From Macrocystis pyrifera (lineage: Eukaryota > Sar > Phaeophyceae > Laminariales > Laminariaceae): a stretch of DNA of 64,000 nucleotides. The stretch's first letter is position 1; each line of letters starts with the position of its first letter. The translations under genes and the position numbers were made by a program. This document shows, piece by piece, positions 32,939 to 44,449 of the stretch. Under the pieces are notes generated by a model that saw only the letters and a program-made list of their open reading frames with translations, had not been told where the DNA came from and did no database searches. The stretch spans positions 7,425,274 to 7,489,273 of the forward strand of contig JASSKH010000025.1 in the NCBI GenBank assembly GCA_031763025.1, in the 5' to 3' direction.

Positions 32939-33149
32939 CAACTCAAACTAGTCTCACACCTTGGACCTGTAGCTCTGCCTCCGCATCACTGCGCTGATAC
33001 GTGTAGGTTGCGGCTACGTACCAGAAAATGTGTGTTTACCAAGGGCTACGATTCATGCTACCATGAATCACCGCAGTCATCTGATTGGCTTGAACTTCTT
33101 ACGTACGTACAAAACTCACATTCTCTCATTCTTCCGAGAATGTTCTGCA
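32939..33149. repeat. Repeat R1, copy 2
   Basis: Nearly identical to 27982-28195, but followed by unrelated sequence in place of R2. Confidence 0.85.
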
Positions 33150-33405
33150 CAAAAAATGTCTTCAAATGGTCGTCTAGCTCTGTAATAGTCTCGTACGCCA
33201 CTTGAATGGCCGTCTTTGAAGTCAGACAGAGAACTTCCACAATGCAGCAGCGACATGACAGACGAACAACCATCAAATGCCGGTAGGCTGGCTCTAAAAT
33301 CTTCAACCACTTTATTGGACGGTTATCAGTGTAATATGTATTCGTTTCGTTGATTTTTCAACAACACAAAGTCCGAAGAAAAATAATCTCACTAACTTTT
33401 ACTAA

Positions 33406-34756
33406 GACCAACTATTATCGGAAATATTTGGAGGGGTCTCAGAACTGGCATTTTTTTGCCGAAAACCTGCGATTTACTCGACGTCACTGTCAAAAACACC
33501 GGTAGACTCCTCAAGATGCTCCCCTTAGTTTTCCGAGAGTTTTCTCGAGCACTTTTACGTTTCTCCATGTTAATATTAATAGTGGTATTTGGGCTGTTCG
33601 TCCATATTTCCAGTTCTGAGGACATGGTGATTTTTCACTAAAAATCCTGCAAGACCCACTATTTTTGGCCCCAGTTCTGACCAACAGCCTCATTTCCAGG
33701 GCTTTTCGCGGGTCAGGTCAAATCTCACGAGTCCGGTCGGGCCAGGTCGGGTTACCTGACCCGACCCGACCCGTAGATTTTGAAAGCCTCTTGACCCGAC
33801 CCGGCCCGACCCGCTAGATTTTAAAAGTTGTTGACCCGACCCGACCCGGACCCTTCGAATTGATCCGTGAGACACGGGTTTCATGTGGGTCGGGTCACCT
33901 TGACCCGCGAGACGATTTATCTTTACCCGCAGGTCCGACCTGCGGATCCGGCCCGTGAGTCGGCACTTCGAAAAACGATTTAATATTCCTTTTTTGTGCC
34001 CACAAGCGATATGTGGCTTGGCTGTAGTAGGTATAAATGGATCCGGGCATGCGTATACGGATTTGGCAATGTTTAAATGTTTGAATAAGATACCAAATGA
34101 ATATTATTGAGGATTTGTACGAGAAAAGCCTTTGGGTAAGAGAGCGGGAAGTGTTTTGAGTGTCGGATCCGCGTTCCGCGGGCCGGATGCGTGGGTCCGA
34201 CCCGCGGGCCAGCAGAAAAGCACTCGCGGGTCGCGCTGGTCCGACCCGCGAGTGACCCGTTTTTTGTGGGTCATGACCTGACCCGACTCGTGAGCTCTTC
34301 ATCATGGTCCGACCCGCGAGTGACCCGTTTTTTGCGGTCGTGACCTGACCCGACTCGTGAGCTCTTCATCACTTCTTGACTCGACCTGACCCGACCCGTG
34401 AGATTTGAAAACTTCTTGACCCAACCCGACCCGTGAAATTTCGAATACTTCCTGACCGGACCCGACCCGACCCGTGACATTTTTAACACCCCGTGACCCG
34501 ACCCGTGGGGCGCGTCATGATCCGCGAAAAGCCCTGCTTATTTCCGACCCTTCAGAGAAAAGTGATTGGCTGCTCCAAAAATTATATTAGGACCGTGGAG
34601 AAACGGAAAATTGTTCCCGAAATCTCGCAAGAAACTACGGGGAGCATTTTGAGGAGTCTATCGGTGGTTTTGGCTTTCCCGCCGAGTAAAATGCGTATAT
34701 TCGGCCTAAGACCTTAGTTCTTAGAGCTCAGAAATAATTTCCCATAATAGTTGGTC
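33406..34756. mobile_element. Foldback element with ~160-bp arms
   Basis: Left arm 33406-33567 and right arm about 34596-34756 are inverted copies: GACCAACTATTATCGGAAAT against GACCAACTATTATGGGAAAT, TAGACTCCTCAAGATGCTCC against TAGACTCCTCAAAATGCTCC, and CGTTTCTCC against CCGTTTCTCC. The loop holds the hAT-like element at 33697-34536. Confidence 0.75.
33697..34536. mobile_element. Non-autonomous hAT-like element, 840 bp, GACCC arrays
   Basis: The termini CAGGGCTTTTCGCGGGTCA and TGATCCGCGAAAAGCCCTG are inverted over 19 bp with one mismatch. The flanking 8-mers CTCATTTC (33689-33696) and CTTATTTC (34537-34544) match 7 of 8, as expected of a hAT target duplication. The interior is mostly GACCCGACCCG arrays at both ends. 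No transposase is encoded. Confidence 0.85.
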
Positions 34757-34958
34757 TAAGAGACAAAGATAATAAATCGCAGGTAATGCATATTTTTTAT
34801 TATAATTCTATTAATATACCAGGTACATACGTATCTCCTCTTTTTTTCTATCCCCTTTTACAACAAAATATGCACACTATATGACCAGGCAAAAATATAC
34901 ATAGGTGGGGCGTGAACGTGGCTGGGACTCATATACCTATATATATATATCCTTAGCC
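34757..34958. other. No feature recognised
   Basis: A/T-rich spacer between the foldback and the satellite. Confidence 0.4.
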
Positions 34959-35500
34959 TAGAGTATAACGTAGTAATCACAGCGCTGCTGCTCCCTGACT
35001 ACACCACCGATCTGGGTGCTGGGTCGGGTCGCCAATGGAGCTACCAGGTAAACGTTATGGACCGCCGGTAGACAAATTCAGGTTATATTTGGTCTCGATC
35101 CTCATGCAACACTCCTTGCTCGTCTGTTTTTTTGTTGCTATAATATCACAGGAAGGCTGATTCACCAACGAATTCATGCATGCCTTTCGACGACCAAACA
35201 TATTCTCGAATTCAAACGCCAGCGGATTGTATAAAAGGCACCTCGGAGACCCCCCCACCCCTCAACCTAGAGTAAAATGCTGTAATCGCAGCGCTGCTGC
35301 TCCCTGACTACACCACCGCTCTGGGTGTTGGGTCGGGTCGCCCATAGAAGTAGACGTTATGGCCCACCTGTAGACGAAATCAGGTTGTATTCGGTCTCGA
35401 TCCGCATGCAAGCACACTCGTCGCTCTTGTATACGTCTATCGCTCGCTGTTCTTGTTGCCCAGTGCTGTTCCGTTCCTAAAAGATGGAAGCTTTATCTTT
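34959..35500. repeat. ~320-bp satellite, two units
   Basis: CAGCGCTGCTGCTCCCTGAC recurs at 34980 and 35289, followed in each by GGTCGGGTCGCC and AGGTT(A/G)TATT(T/C)GGTCTCGATC. The same family forms the 56.27-57.6-kb array. Confidence 0.8.
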
Positions 35501-35506
35501 GGTTTA

Positions 35507-35514
35507 GAAAAAAC
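35507..35514. other. Target-site duplication (left) of the outer hAT-like element
   Basis: GAAAAAAC, identical to 48540-48547. Confidence 0.93.
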
Positions 35515-35715
35515 CAAGGCTTATCACAGTGACTGAGAATCGTGACGGGACGGGACGGGACAGATTTGAGTTGTTTGGGGGGAAAAAAAAATGAAAACGG
35601 AACGGGACGGTAAAATGAGGACATAAAACGTTGGCTGGACGGGACGGGACGGGACAGCGGGTGCCAAATTTCTCGGCGGGACGGGATGGTAAAAGTCAAC
35701 GGGGCTGATTTTCAC

Positions 35716-35935
35716 GATGGGACGGGACGGTAAATATTTTCCCCTCGGCGGGACGGGACGGTAAATATTGTTTTCCTCGGCGGGACGGGACGGTAAATAT
35801 TTCTTTCCTCGGCGGGACGGGACGGTAAATATTTTTTTTCCTCGGCGGGACGGGACGGTAAATATTTTTTCCCACGGCGGGACGGGACGGTATTTTTTTT
35901 TCTTTTTCTTCGGCGGGGCGGGACGGTAAATACGT
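35716..35935. repeat. Left subterminal 32-bp array, outer element
   Basis: CGGCGGGACGGGACGGTAAA begins at 35746, 35778, 35810, 35843 and 35875, a 32-bp step (one 33). T-rich spacers separate the GC cores. Confidence 0.95.
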
Positions 35936-37885
35936 TATTCTTCTTTCCCGCCGCAGGGTCAGCACGGTTGTACGTGAAAAATTTTCCGCACACTGCTGGT
36001 TCCGTTAAGGGGGCCGTCCCGACGCAGAAATTTTCTTCTCGACCCGCGCAGCCCAAGCCCCGAGAAGTGCTGCCACTACACGGGCGACGTCTTCTTCTGA
36101 TTTCTTCCACCCCTGCCCCAAGCGCTGTTGTTGCGTTGCCAGCTCATGGTGGCTGTTCTGATGGTGGTGCTTGCGCTGTGTTATTGGTGGTTGGGCAGGA
36201 CTAGGTGGAGGTGGTGGCGGCGGCGGTGGCGGCGGCGGTGGTGATTATAGTGCCGCGCTGGTCGATCGACCCCGCCCGTGGGATAGGCATCCATGGCGTC
36301 CGTGCCGGTCACACCACCGTGTTATTAATAGGAGACAGCACTTTCATCCCTTGACAGACAGCAACTTGGCATTGACTTTGACATGCTTTGACTGACACCA
36401 AACTACTAGGTTTCAATGTGTAACACTCGGCCCTACATCCTTGACAGCGCACATTTTTGTGCGTCCCGCTTGCTGGCATGCCTCCTGAAATCGTTTTTGG
36501 CCACACCAGTAGTAGTACTGGTGTGATCGTGGTCTGTGTGCTCTTTGTGTGTGGTGGCGAGCCTGTGGCAGGTGTTGTGTTATGATACTCTGCTTTCAGT
36601 TGCGAATGGAAATAAAGTATGAAGATATGAAAAGAAAAAAAAAAAAACCAGGTGTACACTTACTACTTGGTAGTAATTTTCAAGGCTTATCACAGTGACT
36701 GAGAATCGTGACGGGACGGGACGGGACAGATTTGACTCGTTTGGCGGGGAAAAAAAAAAAACGAAAAACGGGACGGGACGGTAAAATGAGGACATAAAAA
36801 GTTGGCGGGACGGGACAGCGGGTGCCAAATTTCTCGACGGGGCGGGACGGTAAAAAAAATTCCCCTCGGCGGGACGGGACGGTAAATATTTTTTTCCTCG
36901 GCGGGACGGGACGGTAATTATGTTTTCCCACGGCGGGACGGGACGGTAATTTTCTTTTTCTTCGGCGGAGCGGGGCATTAAATATATATTTTTTATTTCC
37001 CGCCGCACGGTCGGCACGGTTGTACGTGAAAAATTTCCCTCACACTGCTGGTTCCGCGAAGGGAGCCGTCCCGACGCAGACTTTTTCTTCTCGACCCGCC
37101 CGAGCCCCGAGAAGTGCTGCCACTACACGGACGACGTCTTCTGATTTTTCTTCCACCCCTGACCCAAGCACTGTTGTTGGGTTGCCAGCTCATGTGGGCT
37201 GTTCTGACAGATGGTTGTGCTTGCGCTGTGTTACCTGTGGTTGTGGAGGTGGAGGTGGTGGCGGCGCCGGTGGTGATTCTAGTGCCGCTGCTGGTCGATC
37301 GGCCCCGCCCGTGAGATAGGCATCCATCCATGGCGTCCGTGCCGGTCACACCAAAGATGTCAGGAGACAGCACTTTCACCCCTTGACAGACAGCAACTTT
37401 ATGTTGACATTGACATGCTTTGACTAACACCAAACTACTAGGTTTCAATGGGTAACACTCGGCCCTACATCCTTGACAGGGCACGTTTTGCGTCCCGCTT
37501 GATGGCATGTCTCCTGAAATATTTTTGGGGCCACACCAGTACTGGTGTGATCGTGAGTTGGGTGGTCTCTGCTGTTTGTGTGTGGTGGCGAGCCTGTGGC
37601 AGGTGTTGTGTTATGATACTCTGCTTTCAGTTGCGAGTGGAAATATCAAGTATGAAGATACTTTAAAAGGAATGGAAAAAAAAAAAAAGCAACACCAGGT
37701 ATACACTTACCACTGTACTTGGTAGTAATTTTCATTATTTTTCGTAGATGGTCATATTTGTACTTACCTTCTTTTGAAAGTATATAAAAACAAATCATCA
37801 ACCTGCTGCTGATCAACACTATCAGCACAGCTTTTTCTAGCAGAAGTAAATGCATAAATGAATATGGTGCCCAGCAATTTAGTAC

Positions 37886-38214
37886 GTCCCCGGTGGCTTG
37901 GTAGGTGGTCCGCGAGCCCATCAAGATCAATTTCGTGAGTTCGAGTCTCACCGAGTGCATGCTCGTAGGGACTTTTTCTTGCATAAAATTGATTAGCGGA
38001 AAGCGCGAGAGCGTGAGTTAGCTGTACATTCGATGAAAGTCGACGAGCAGTGGGAATGCTAAACGCTATGCGCGATAAAAACTAAAGGCACGTACCGGGG
38101 GGTAGAAGGGACGACACCTGTGACCACGGCTTGTCCAGAAGATCGTCGAGGGTAAAACCTCCTACGAGTGGGCTGGAAAGTAAAAGTGATGATGAAAAAA
38201 AATAAAAATAAAAT
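37886..38214 (+). mobile_element. tRNA-headed SINE-like insertion
   Basis: The head contains GTGGCTTGGTAGG (A-box-like) and GTGAGTTCGAGTCTCAC, a perfect T-arm with a B box. GTCCC at 37886 pairs with GGGAC at 37968. About 230 bp of body and an A-rich tail (AAAAAAAATAAAAATAAAA) follow. The homologous stretch of the outer element near 47860-47900 lacks it, so it is a discrete insertion. Target ends are not sharply resolved. Confidence 0.65.
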
Positions 38215-38355
38215 ACCACTGACGAGACCAGAGGTATTATATAATAAGCAAGAAGATAAAAATACGTAATCTATCTGTGAGTTCGACTGACAAACATATA
38301 AAGATGATGAATAATTGAGTAGTTGATACCCAATTTTGCCAGCTGGGTAATACGC

Positions 38356-38360
38356 CTACT
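38356..38360. other. Target-site duplication CTACT (left) of the LTR retrotransposon
   Basis: CTACT, repeated at 47133-47137. The paralogous empty site at about 47963-47976 reads GCCTACTACTATT with a single CTACT. Confidence 0.9.
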
Positions 38361-38844
38361 AAGAGTTCCTGACTCAATAGGAGTTCCGGCTACGTTACCG
38401 CCGGTGGGTCGTGATCCCACGTCTCTCTGTGGACACAGAGTGTTCTGTCTGTTGAACTACGACGGCTGAGTGATGACGTGACGAAGGGCTCAGACGAGGG
38501 TCTGACGACAGGACAGGAGGGAGAGAAACTCTGAGAGAAGTGAGGAGGAGGGCGAGGAGGAAGCGTCACTCCTCCTGCCCTGCGGTCCCGGGACAACGGG
38601 ACGACGGGACATATATGGGCGACCCGGCGGGGTTTCTAGAATCCCGCCGGGACGTTGCATCAGGCGGCGGGGCCGTCCCAACGGATCCGTTGAGCAGATG
38701 TGGACCGGTGGCTTCCCGGCGATGTATGGTTCATGACAGTCTCCTGACATAACCGAGCGAACGCTCCCAGAAATGGAATCTGGAAGGAGCTGGGTTTTCG
38801 ACTATATGCGTAGGCGTGTTGTTACCGGGGACATGGTATCCACA
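38361..38844 (-). repeat. 3' LTR (484 bp)
   Basis: In element orientation it begins TGTGGATACC and ends GGAACTCTT. It differs from the other LTR by three substitutions and one single-base indel, about 99% identity. Confidence 0.95.
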
Positions 38845-38860
38845 TCACCCCCCAGTTTTG
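38845..38860 (-). other. Polypurine tract
   Basis: In element orientation ACTGGGGGGTGA lies directly before the LTR's TG, the expected primer site for plus-strand synthesis. Confidence 0.7.
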
Positions 38861-40620
38861 GTGGTGTTAGAGCTCGCACTCCACCAAAACTCGAAAGTAA
38901 TGGAAAACAGGGACAAAAAGGTTTACAACACGTCTATTAATAGTTGACATCGTAACTTTAAAGGCGATTCGCTCAATCTACGCCTTGAGTTACCTCACTC
39001 AATTTTACGGCAAGACAAGACAAAAATTGCCGGACTGTACAACAGTGACATATGCGCTGTTGTAGACAGGACAAGTGACAGCAGAGGACAAGTTGACAGA
39101 CTGCTGTCGTACCGTGGACATCTGGACGGCCAATATCAAAATATTGGGACAGTCCATTCAGGATCAGACAATAAATAGTGAGCGAAGACAAGAGAGTAAT
39201 CCGTTTTCACAAAAACATATGTAATATGTGTATTTGCGGCTGGCCAGCTGTGGATTATGACAGAATGATCCTTGACAAGAGCGTGCTAGAGCAACTGTGA
39301 CAATTATCCCGGGATATTCTAGCAGAAGTTTTGCTAGTGACAAGCACGCTAGACGACTGAGTGTGAACACCCGTCGTTCGACACATGGCTGAAGGCTCAA
39401 TCACTGTCAAGGCACGTGTTATGCTTAAAAGCAACACGATGACATACCTGACGGCGACAATGACAGTGTTCCGGACATGACATACTGGACATCGACATGG
39501 GCTGAATTGGTTGCTTTGGCATCTGATGGGTGTTCGAAACCGGATCAAACTCTTCGCAGTAGAATTGCCTTGGCGGTGATACGAAGTGACAGCCGCCTAC
39601 AGTATGCCATTATGGTAGACGCGGTCCAACACGAAAAATACTGACGAAATAAAAACGTGTCAGACAAACGCGGCTATCATTGTTGACTCTCAATCGTCTC
39701 GCACCTGGGCTCCGATGAGGAGGCCTCGAGGGTGTGGCGGTTGGAAGGTGTGTAATGGGTAACCGGTACAAGCGTAGAGACAAAAACAGACGCATTATGT
39801 ATGCCGTGATCCATGCGGAACGTCAGGCATTTTGGTAGAGACAGATGGTATGCGCGAGCGCTTGATATTATTATCACATAACTTTCCCGGTGGTGTCCCA
39901 CGTGCCGACTATCGCAAGTATGCTATCGTTAGTCTCTGAAACCTCGTGCCCGACAGTTAATCAAACCTAGTACAAAAACGACCCCCCAAATCGATGGGAA
40001 TCGGGTTCTTGATGGATCGTTAGCCAGTGAGTGATGACCTCTAAAGGCACGATCCGTGACTACGACTATAATAGACGACATCCTAAATGGCAACTTCGGT
40101 TCAGATCTATACGCTGAGGAAAACAAGACAACATTTCTAGGAAGCACTAAACAAGCTTTCCACAAGGGCACTGTGGTTGGTGACAAAGGACATTTTGCGA
40201 AGGACACAGGACACGTAGGAACACACTCTTACACATGCTTGGTCGACGGTAATTCAAATATTGCTGATCACCCCATAAAACTGGGTTGACAAGTGATCGC
40301 AGCAACAAATCTACTGTGCAAGTCAGGCTTGCACCGTCGAACCTGGACACCAAGCGCCAGTCAACTAAAGACTAGAACAGCGCTCACCACTAGGGGTGAG
40401 GACATCAAACAAGAGTGCACGGTACAAACACTCGACAAAACAAGCCATGGGGTGACAACACCTCTTAAGACAGAAAAATCAGACCTACTCCTATAGGAAA
40501 GCAGTCCAAGAAAAAATAATTTGATGGAAACGGTAGCACCGGGCATACATCATCAGTGGTTGCTCAGTCTGATGTGACAACATAAAGCGCTAAAACAAGA
40601 CAAGACAAGCCCATTGAAAT
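38861..40620. other. Retrotransposon 3' non-coding region, GACA-rich
   Basis: No recognisable domain on the sense strand. The + strand is strikingly rich in GACA words (11 in 39001-39180). A + strand frame at 40056-40289 has protein-like composition but no motif I can name. Confidence 0.6.
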
Positions 40621-40699
40621 GTGCTACGTGACAGACGCGGTAACAAGACTAGATTTCCGCGGAGGAGGGTTAAATGCTGAGGGGTCCGTCGACAACACA

Positions 40700-40985
40700 A
40701 CAGCGCGATAGGACGCAATCATTTCTCTGCACTGGGGAAGGGCGTTGACATGCCTCCAAACGCCCATCTGAGTTGGATATCCTTCCAGTTTTAAATGGTA
40801 TTGAAAGTTCGTCAGAGATGCTGCGCCTACTCCTCTTTTATGTCCATCAATACTCTCTACCGTGAACGCACCGATCGTTACTTTTGACAAGGAGCCTTCT
40901 AGATCGGGCACGGGGAGTTTGGTCCCTAGGAAAATATCATCGAGCGCATCGAGGTCGGGGACATGGGACGACAGGGGGACAAAAG
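40700..40985 (-). pseudogene. Chromodomain at the integrase C-terminus (frameshifted)
   Basis: In a frame shifted from integrase the - strand reads FTVESIDGHKRG and then YHLKLEGYPTQMGVWRHVNA, followed by LPQCREMIASY. This matches the chromodomain pattern (..VE.I..HR......YLVKW.GY....TWE....L..C...I..Y), with Leu-Glu replacing the usual Trp-Lys aromatic-cage positions. Chromodomains in this position guide integration to marked chromatin in other chromoviruses. Confidence 0.75.
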
Positions 40986-42151
40986 TATTTTTTCATTCGG
41001 CCGAGATGAACAGTAATCTCGGCTGGGTTCCCGTCTTTCGTGACGCGATAAATGACAGGTGACAATTGCGCTCGGACAGAGTACGGTCCACGCCATGGGC
41101 TGATAAGTTTGGGGTTGGGGCCGTCAGCGACATTGTACGGGCGGTGGATCAGTACTTGTGCACCAGGTTTGAACCTGGGAAATGACAGTGTCTCATTGGC
41201 GACCGCTTGCTTATCCGCTCGCTCTTTAAGATTTCGGCGGGCCAGCTCGTATGCAAATTGCAACTTTTCGACAGTTTGTTTGGAATAGTCGAGCTGTGAT
41301 TGCGGCGCTGAGGTGGAGGGCGTACCTAGAATGAGATCGACAGGCAGTACAGCTGCGCGGCCAAACATCAGGAAATGAGGTGTTTCTTGGAGCGTTGACG
41401 AATAGGCCGTGTTATGAGCTAGCTGGACAAACGGCAACAGCTCTGCCCAGTTATCGAATGACATATTGCTATACATAGCTAACATACCGTGGACAGTGCT
41501 GTGGACACGCTCTAAGACGGAGTTGCCCTGGGGGCGGAAGGCAGCTGTACGCGTTTTCTTATATCCAAATACTGACTGCAATTCTAGAACCAGCTGGTTT
41601 TGAAATTCCGTCCCCTGATCAGAATGCAGCGTTTCTGGAGGGCCAAACACCGAGAACACACGTTCGATTAAATGACGGGCGATCGTGCGAGCTGCCTTGT
41701 CTTTGATGGGGATCAAGATGACAAATCGAGTGAGATGGTCAATGACCGACAAAATAAAACGATTCCCTTCTGATAGGCTTTTATACTCGACAAGATCAAC
41801 AGCGACGCACTGAAATGCGCGCATGACAGGGCGGTGTCCCACTGGCAACTTGGGCGGGCGGTGGGATGACTTCCGGTGTTGGCATGACAGACAAGTTTTG
41901 ACATGAGTACGGACATCTGTGGGCATGGTAGGCCACCAAAATCTATCTCGGATAGTATCGAATGTTCCTTTGAAAGCTAAGTGACCCCCTGATGCGGGTA
42001 GGTCGTGACACGAATTTATGACAAGTTTCCGGAGGGATGTAGGCACTACCAGCTGATCACGGAACGTGCTACGCTTCCGTAAGTAACCCGGAAGATATGA
42101 CCGAAATAATAATCCTTCGTTCAAGAAGAAGTGGCTCATCGTGTGCTCAGA
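40937..42151 (-). pseudogene. Integrase
   Basis: An HHCC zinc-binding region (CHDLPASGGH ... TCLSCQ) comes first, then the DDE core with D in FQCVAVDLVEY, D in TLHSDQGTEF and E in NSVLERVHS, then a GPY-type module (SPWRGPYSV). The continuous frame reads back to the TAA at 42152, which separates it from RNase H in the same frame. It breaks at an A-run near 40985 just before the chromodomain. Confidence 0.93.
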
Positions 42152-42937
42152 TTATTTCGTAGGCAATGGGGCTAATGCTGGTGCACGGAGATAATCAAAG
42201 TACTGACAAAATTCCGCTCTCTGTAGATCGGCGAGTTTCGCTGGATCCACGGTAGGGAAGACAGACACGGCGCTCATGAAGAACTCACGATCGCTTTCGA
42301 CAGGTGCTACGTCGTGCAAATTAGAAGCGGACAATTCGTATTCGCGGGGCCCGGGTGGGTAGTAAGGACCCTCTATTGGTACGTTCCGACAAATCGCGGC
42401 CAATCTGGGCTCTGATGCGATGGGTTCCCCGTTGACTTCACTAAAAGCACGCGACAGCATGTCAGGCACGACGTTTAGTTTGCCTGGGACGTGTTTGACC
42501 GTAAAATCGTCATTCTGAAGTGCGATTGCCCAACGGGTAAGCATGTTAGAGGTGTCCTGCATTTTGTACAAGTACATCAGTGCTTGGTGGTCAGTACAGC
42601 AAGTGAGATGCTTTCCCCATAGGTAGGGACGCCAGTGGGTGACAGCCCAGACCACAGCACAACACTCTTTCATGGTCGCACTATAATGACGTTGACTTTT
42701 AGTGAAGCGGTGACTATATTCCGTGATGATATTCAAATCAGAGTCGGAGTTTCCGTCGAGTGATCGTTGAGCGAGAAAGGCTCCTACTCCGGCTTCTGAT
42801 GCATCGGTATGGACAATGAACTCTTGACTGAAGTTCGGATATTTGAGGACCGGGGCGGACGTTAGGGCGCGCTTTGCACGTGCGAACGCTTCACTTTGCG
42901 CGGGCCCAAATGCCTTTTTGAACGCAGTCTTTTTGAC
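42152..42937 (-). pseudogene. RNase H domain of the retrotransposon
   Basis: FIVHTDASEAGVGAFLAQR carries the first Asp, KECCAVVWAVTHWRPYLWG the Glu, TCCTDHQALMYLY the second Asp, and VPDMLSRAF the last. The catalytic set therefore looks complete. It is closed by a TAA at 42152-42154 in frame with integrase, and separated upstream from reverse transcriptase by an in-frame TAG at 42935-42937. Confidence 0.9.
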
Positions 42938-43700
42938 CTATTCCTTGCGAGTGAGTTCAACCAGCGGTGCTGTGATTTCAGCATAACCGTCAATGAAACG
43001 GCGGACATAATTGAGTGTACCTAGGAATGCACGATTTTCTTTGATGCACGTAGGCTCAGGCAAGGCAAGAATGGCTTTGACGCGGTCGGCACCGATTGAG
43101 ATGCCTTCTTCCGATATGACATGACCGAGGTACTCGATTTCTTTCTGACCAAATTGGAGTTTACTCGGTTTTAAGGTTAGGCCTGCCGCCTGTAACGCTG
43201 AGAACATTCGCTCGAGGGATTTTAGGTGGGATTCGAACGTGGAATTGATGCAAATGCTATAATCCATATACGTAAGAATACCCGATTCCGGACCGAGGTG
43301 GCCGAAAGTGACAGACATCATGTGTTGAAACAACCACGGTGCATTACTCACGCCGAAAGGCATACGTTTAAAACAGTACTTGCCGGTCGGGGTGACGAAT
43401 GCTGTCCGGTCGATGCGCTCTTCCGCAACGGGCAGTTGCCAGAACGCGCTGAGGACATCGGCTGTAGAGATGAACTTGACCCCTTTGACTGCATCTAAGC
43501 ACGAATCCATGTTCGGGAGGGGCCAGCTCTTTCGGACAATGTGACGATTGAGGGTATGACGATAATCAACACAGAAACGAGGTGTTCCGTTCTTTTTAGC
43601 GACCAACGTACACGGACTACCCCAGGGGCTCGGGCGCTCTTCGATTATCCCCCACTCTTAACATATCATGGACGCACTTATCGATGACACTGGCAGTGCG
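42938..43700 (-). pseudogene. Reverse transcriptase with YMDY in place of YxDD
   Basis: Motifs: VAKKNGTPRFCVDYRHTLN, WPLPNMDSCLDAVKG, FISTADVLSAFWQLPV (first catalytic Asp), FKRMPFGVSNAPWLFQHMM, then GILTYMDYSICI, where the second Asp of the YxDD box is Tyr (codon TAT instead of GAT). LGHVISEEGI and the connection region follow. The N-terminal part (PYRTNPRTASVIDKCVHDML) lies in another frame; the break is at a G-run near 43648. Confidence 0.93.
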
Positions 43701-44449
43701 AGGGTTAGTGCGATACGGAGCCCGATCGACAGGACGAGTGTCAGGCGGCAATGGGAACGTTGCTTCGGTATTAGTGCAACAACCAAGCTCTGACATTGAC
43801 AATGAAAAGACAGGACGGTACTGTGCGCATAAGTTGAGGACAGCGGCTTGTTGGTCGGTTGACAGTTTGGTATTTGTGAAAGCTGTGGACAGGGGACCTT
43901 CAAGCTCGGATTTTGCATGAGCCAGTTGTTCCATGGATTCGGGTGTTTTCGCTACAGCGTTAACGTGTAACTGGTCAGGTGTTACGACAGACACGGTGTA
44001 TAGCTGACCAAGACATAACCCGATCGGAAGTGCAACCCCATCGGACGATAGGTCAGCAACTTGCGCAGCTACTGAACCATCGGCAGCGTACCAGGTAGCT
44101 AAAGTGCGAGCGACAATAATTTTCTCAAACACTGTCGAGCTACCAGACTGCAGAAATTCAGGTTCGGACATGATTCGCAGTTCGACAACAACAGTACGAT
44201 CGCGCAAAGGGAGACAATCAGTAGAAGCCACGACAAGAGCTTCGTGTCTAGGTTTGAGGTCGACACGTTCGCGCAAAATGTCATCAATTCCTTCTGCGTC
44301 ATGGTGGACAGCAGCGACGGACATGGTATTGTCGCTAGGGGCAGGGGAGGGTGCGGCGTGAGAGGCAGAATGGCTAATACGATGTATCGCTGGGATAGTA
44401 GTACCAGCGGACGGAAACGACAATGTTTGGTTTTCCCAATCGAGGACAG

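Noticed and set aside
32938-33150. Conserved gene, because it matches 27982-28195 closely
   Set aside because: The similarity is uniform, without codon-position bias, and extends through stops. It is a DNA repeat.
40056-40289. A + strand protein inside the retrotransposon 3' region, with an AFHKG phrase recalling dioxygenases
   Set aside because: The match is a few residues only. It is antisense to the element and in GACA-biased DNA.
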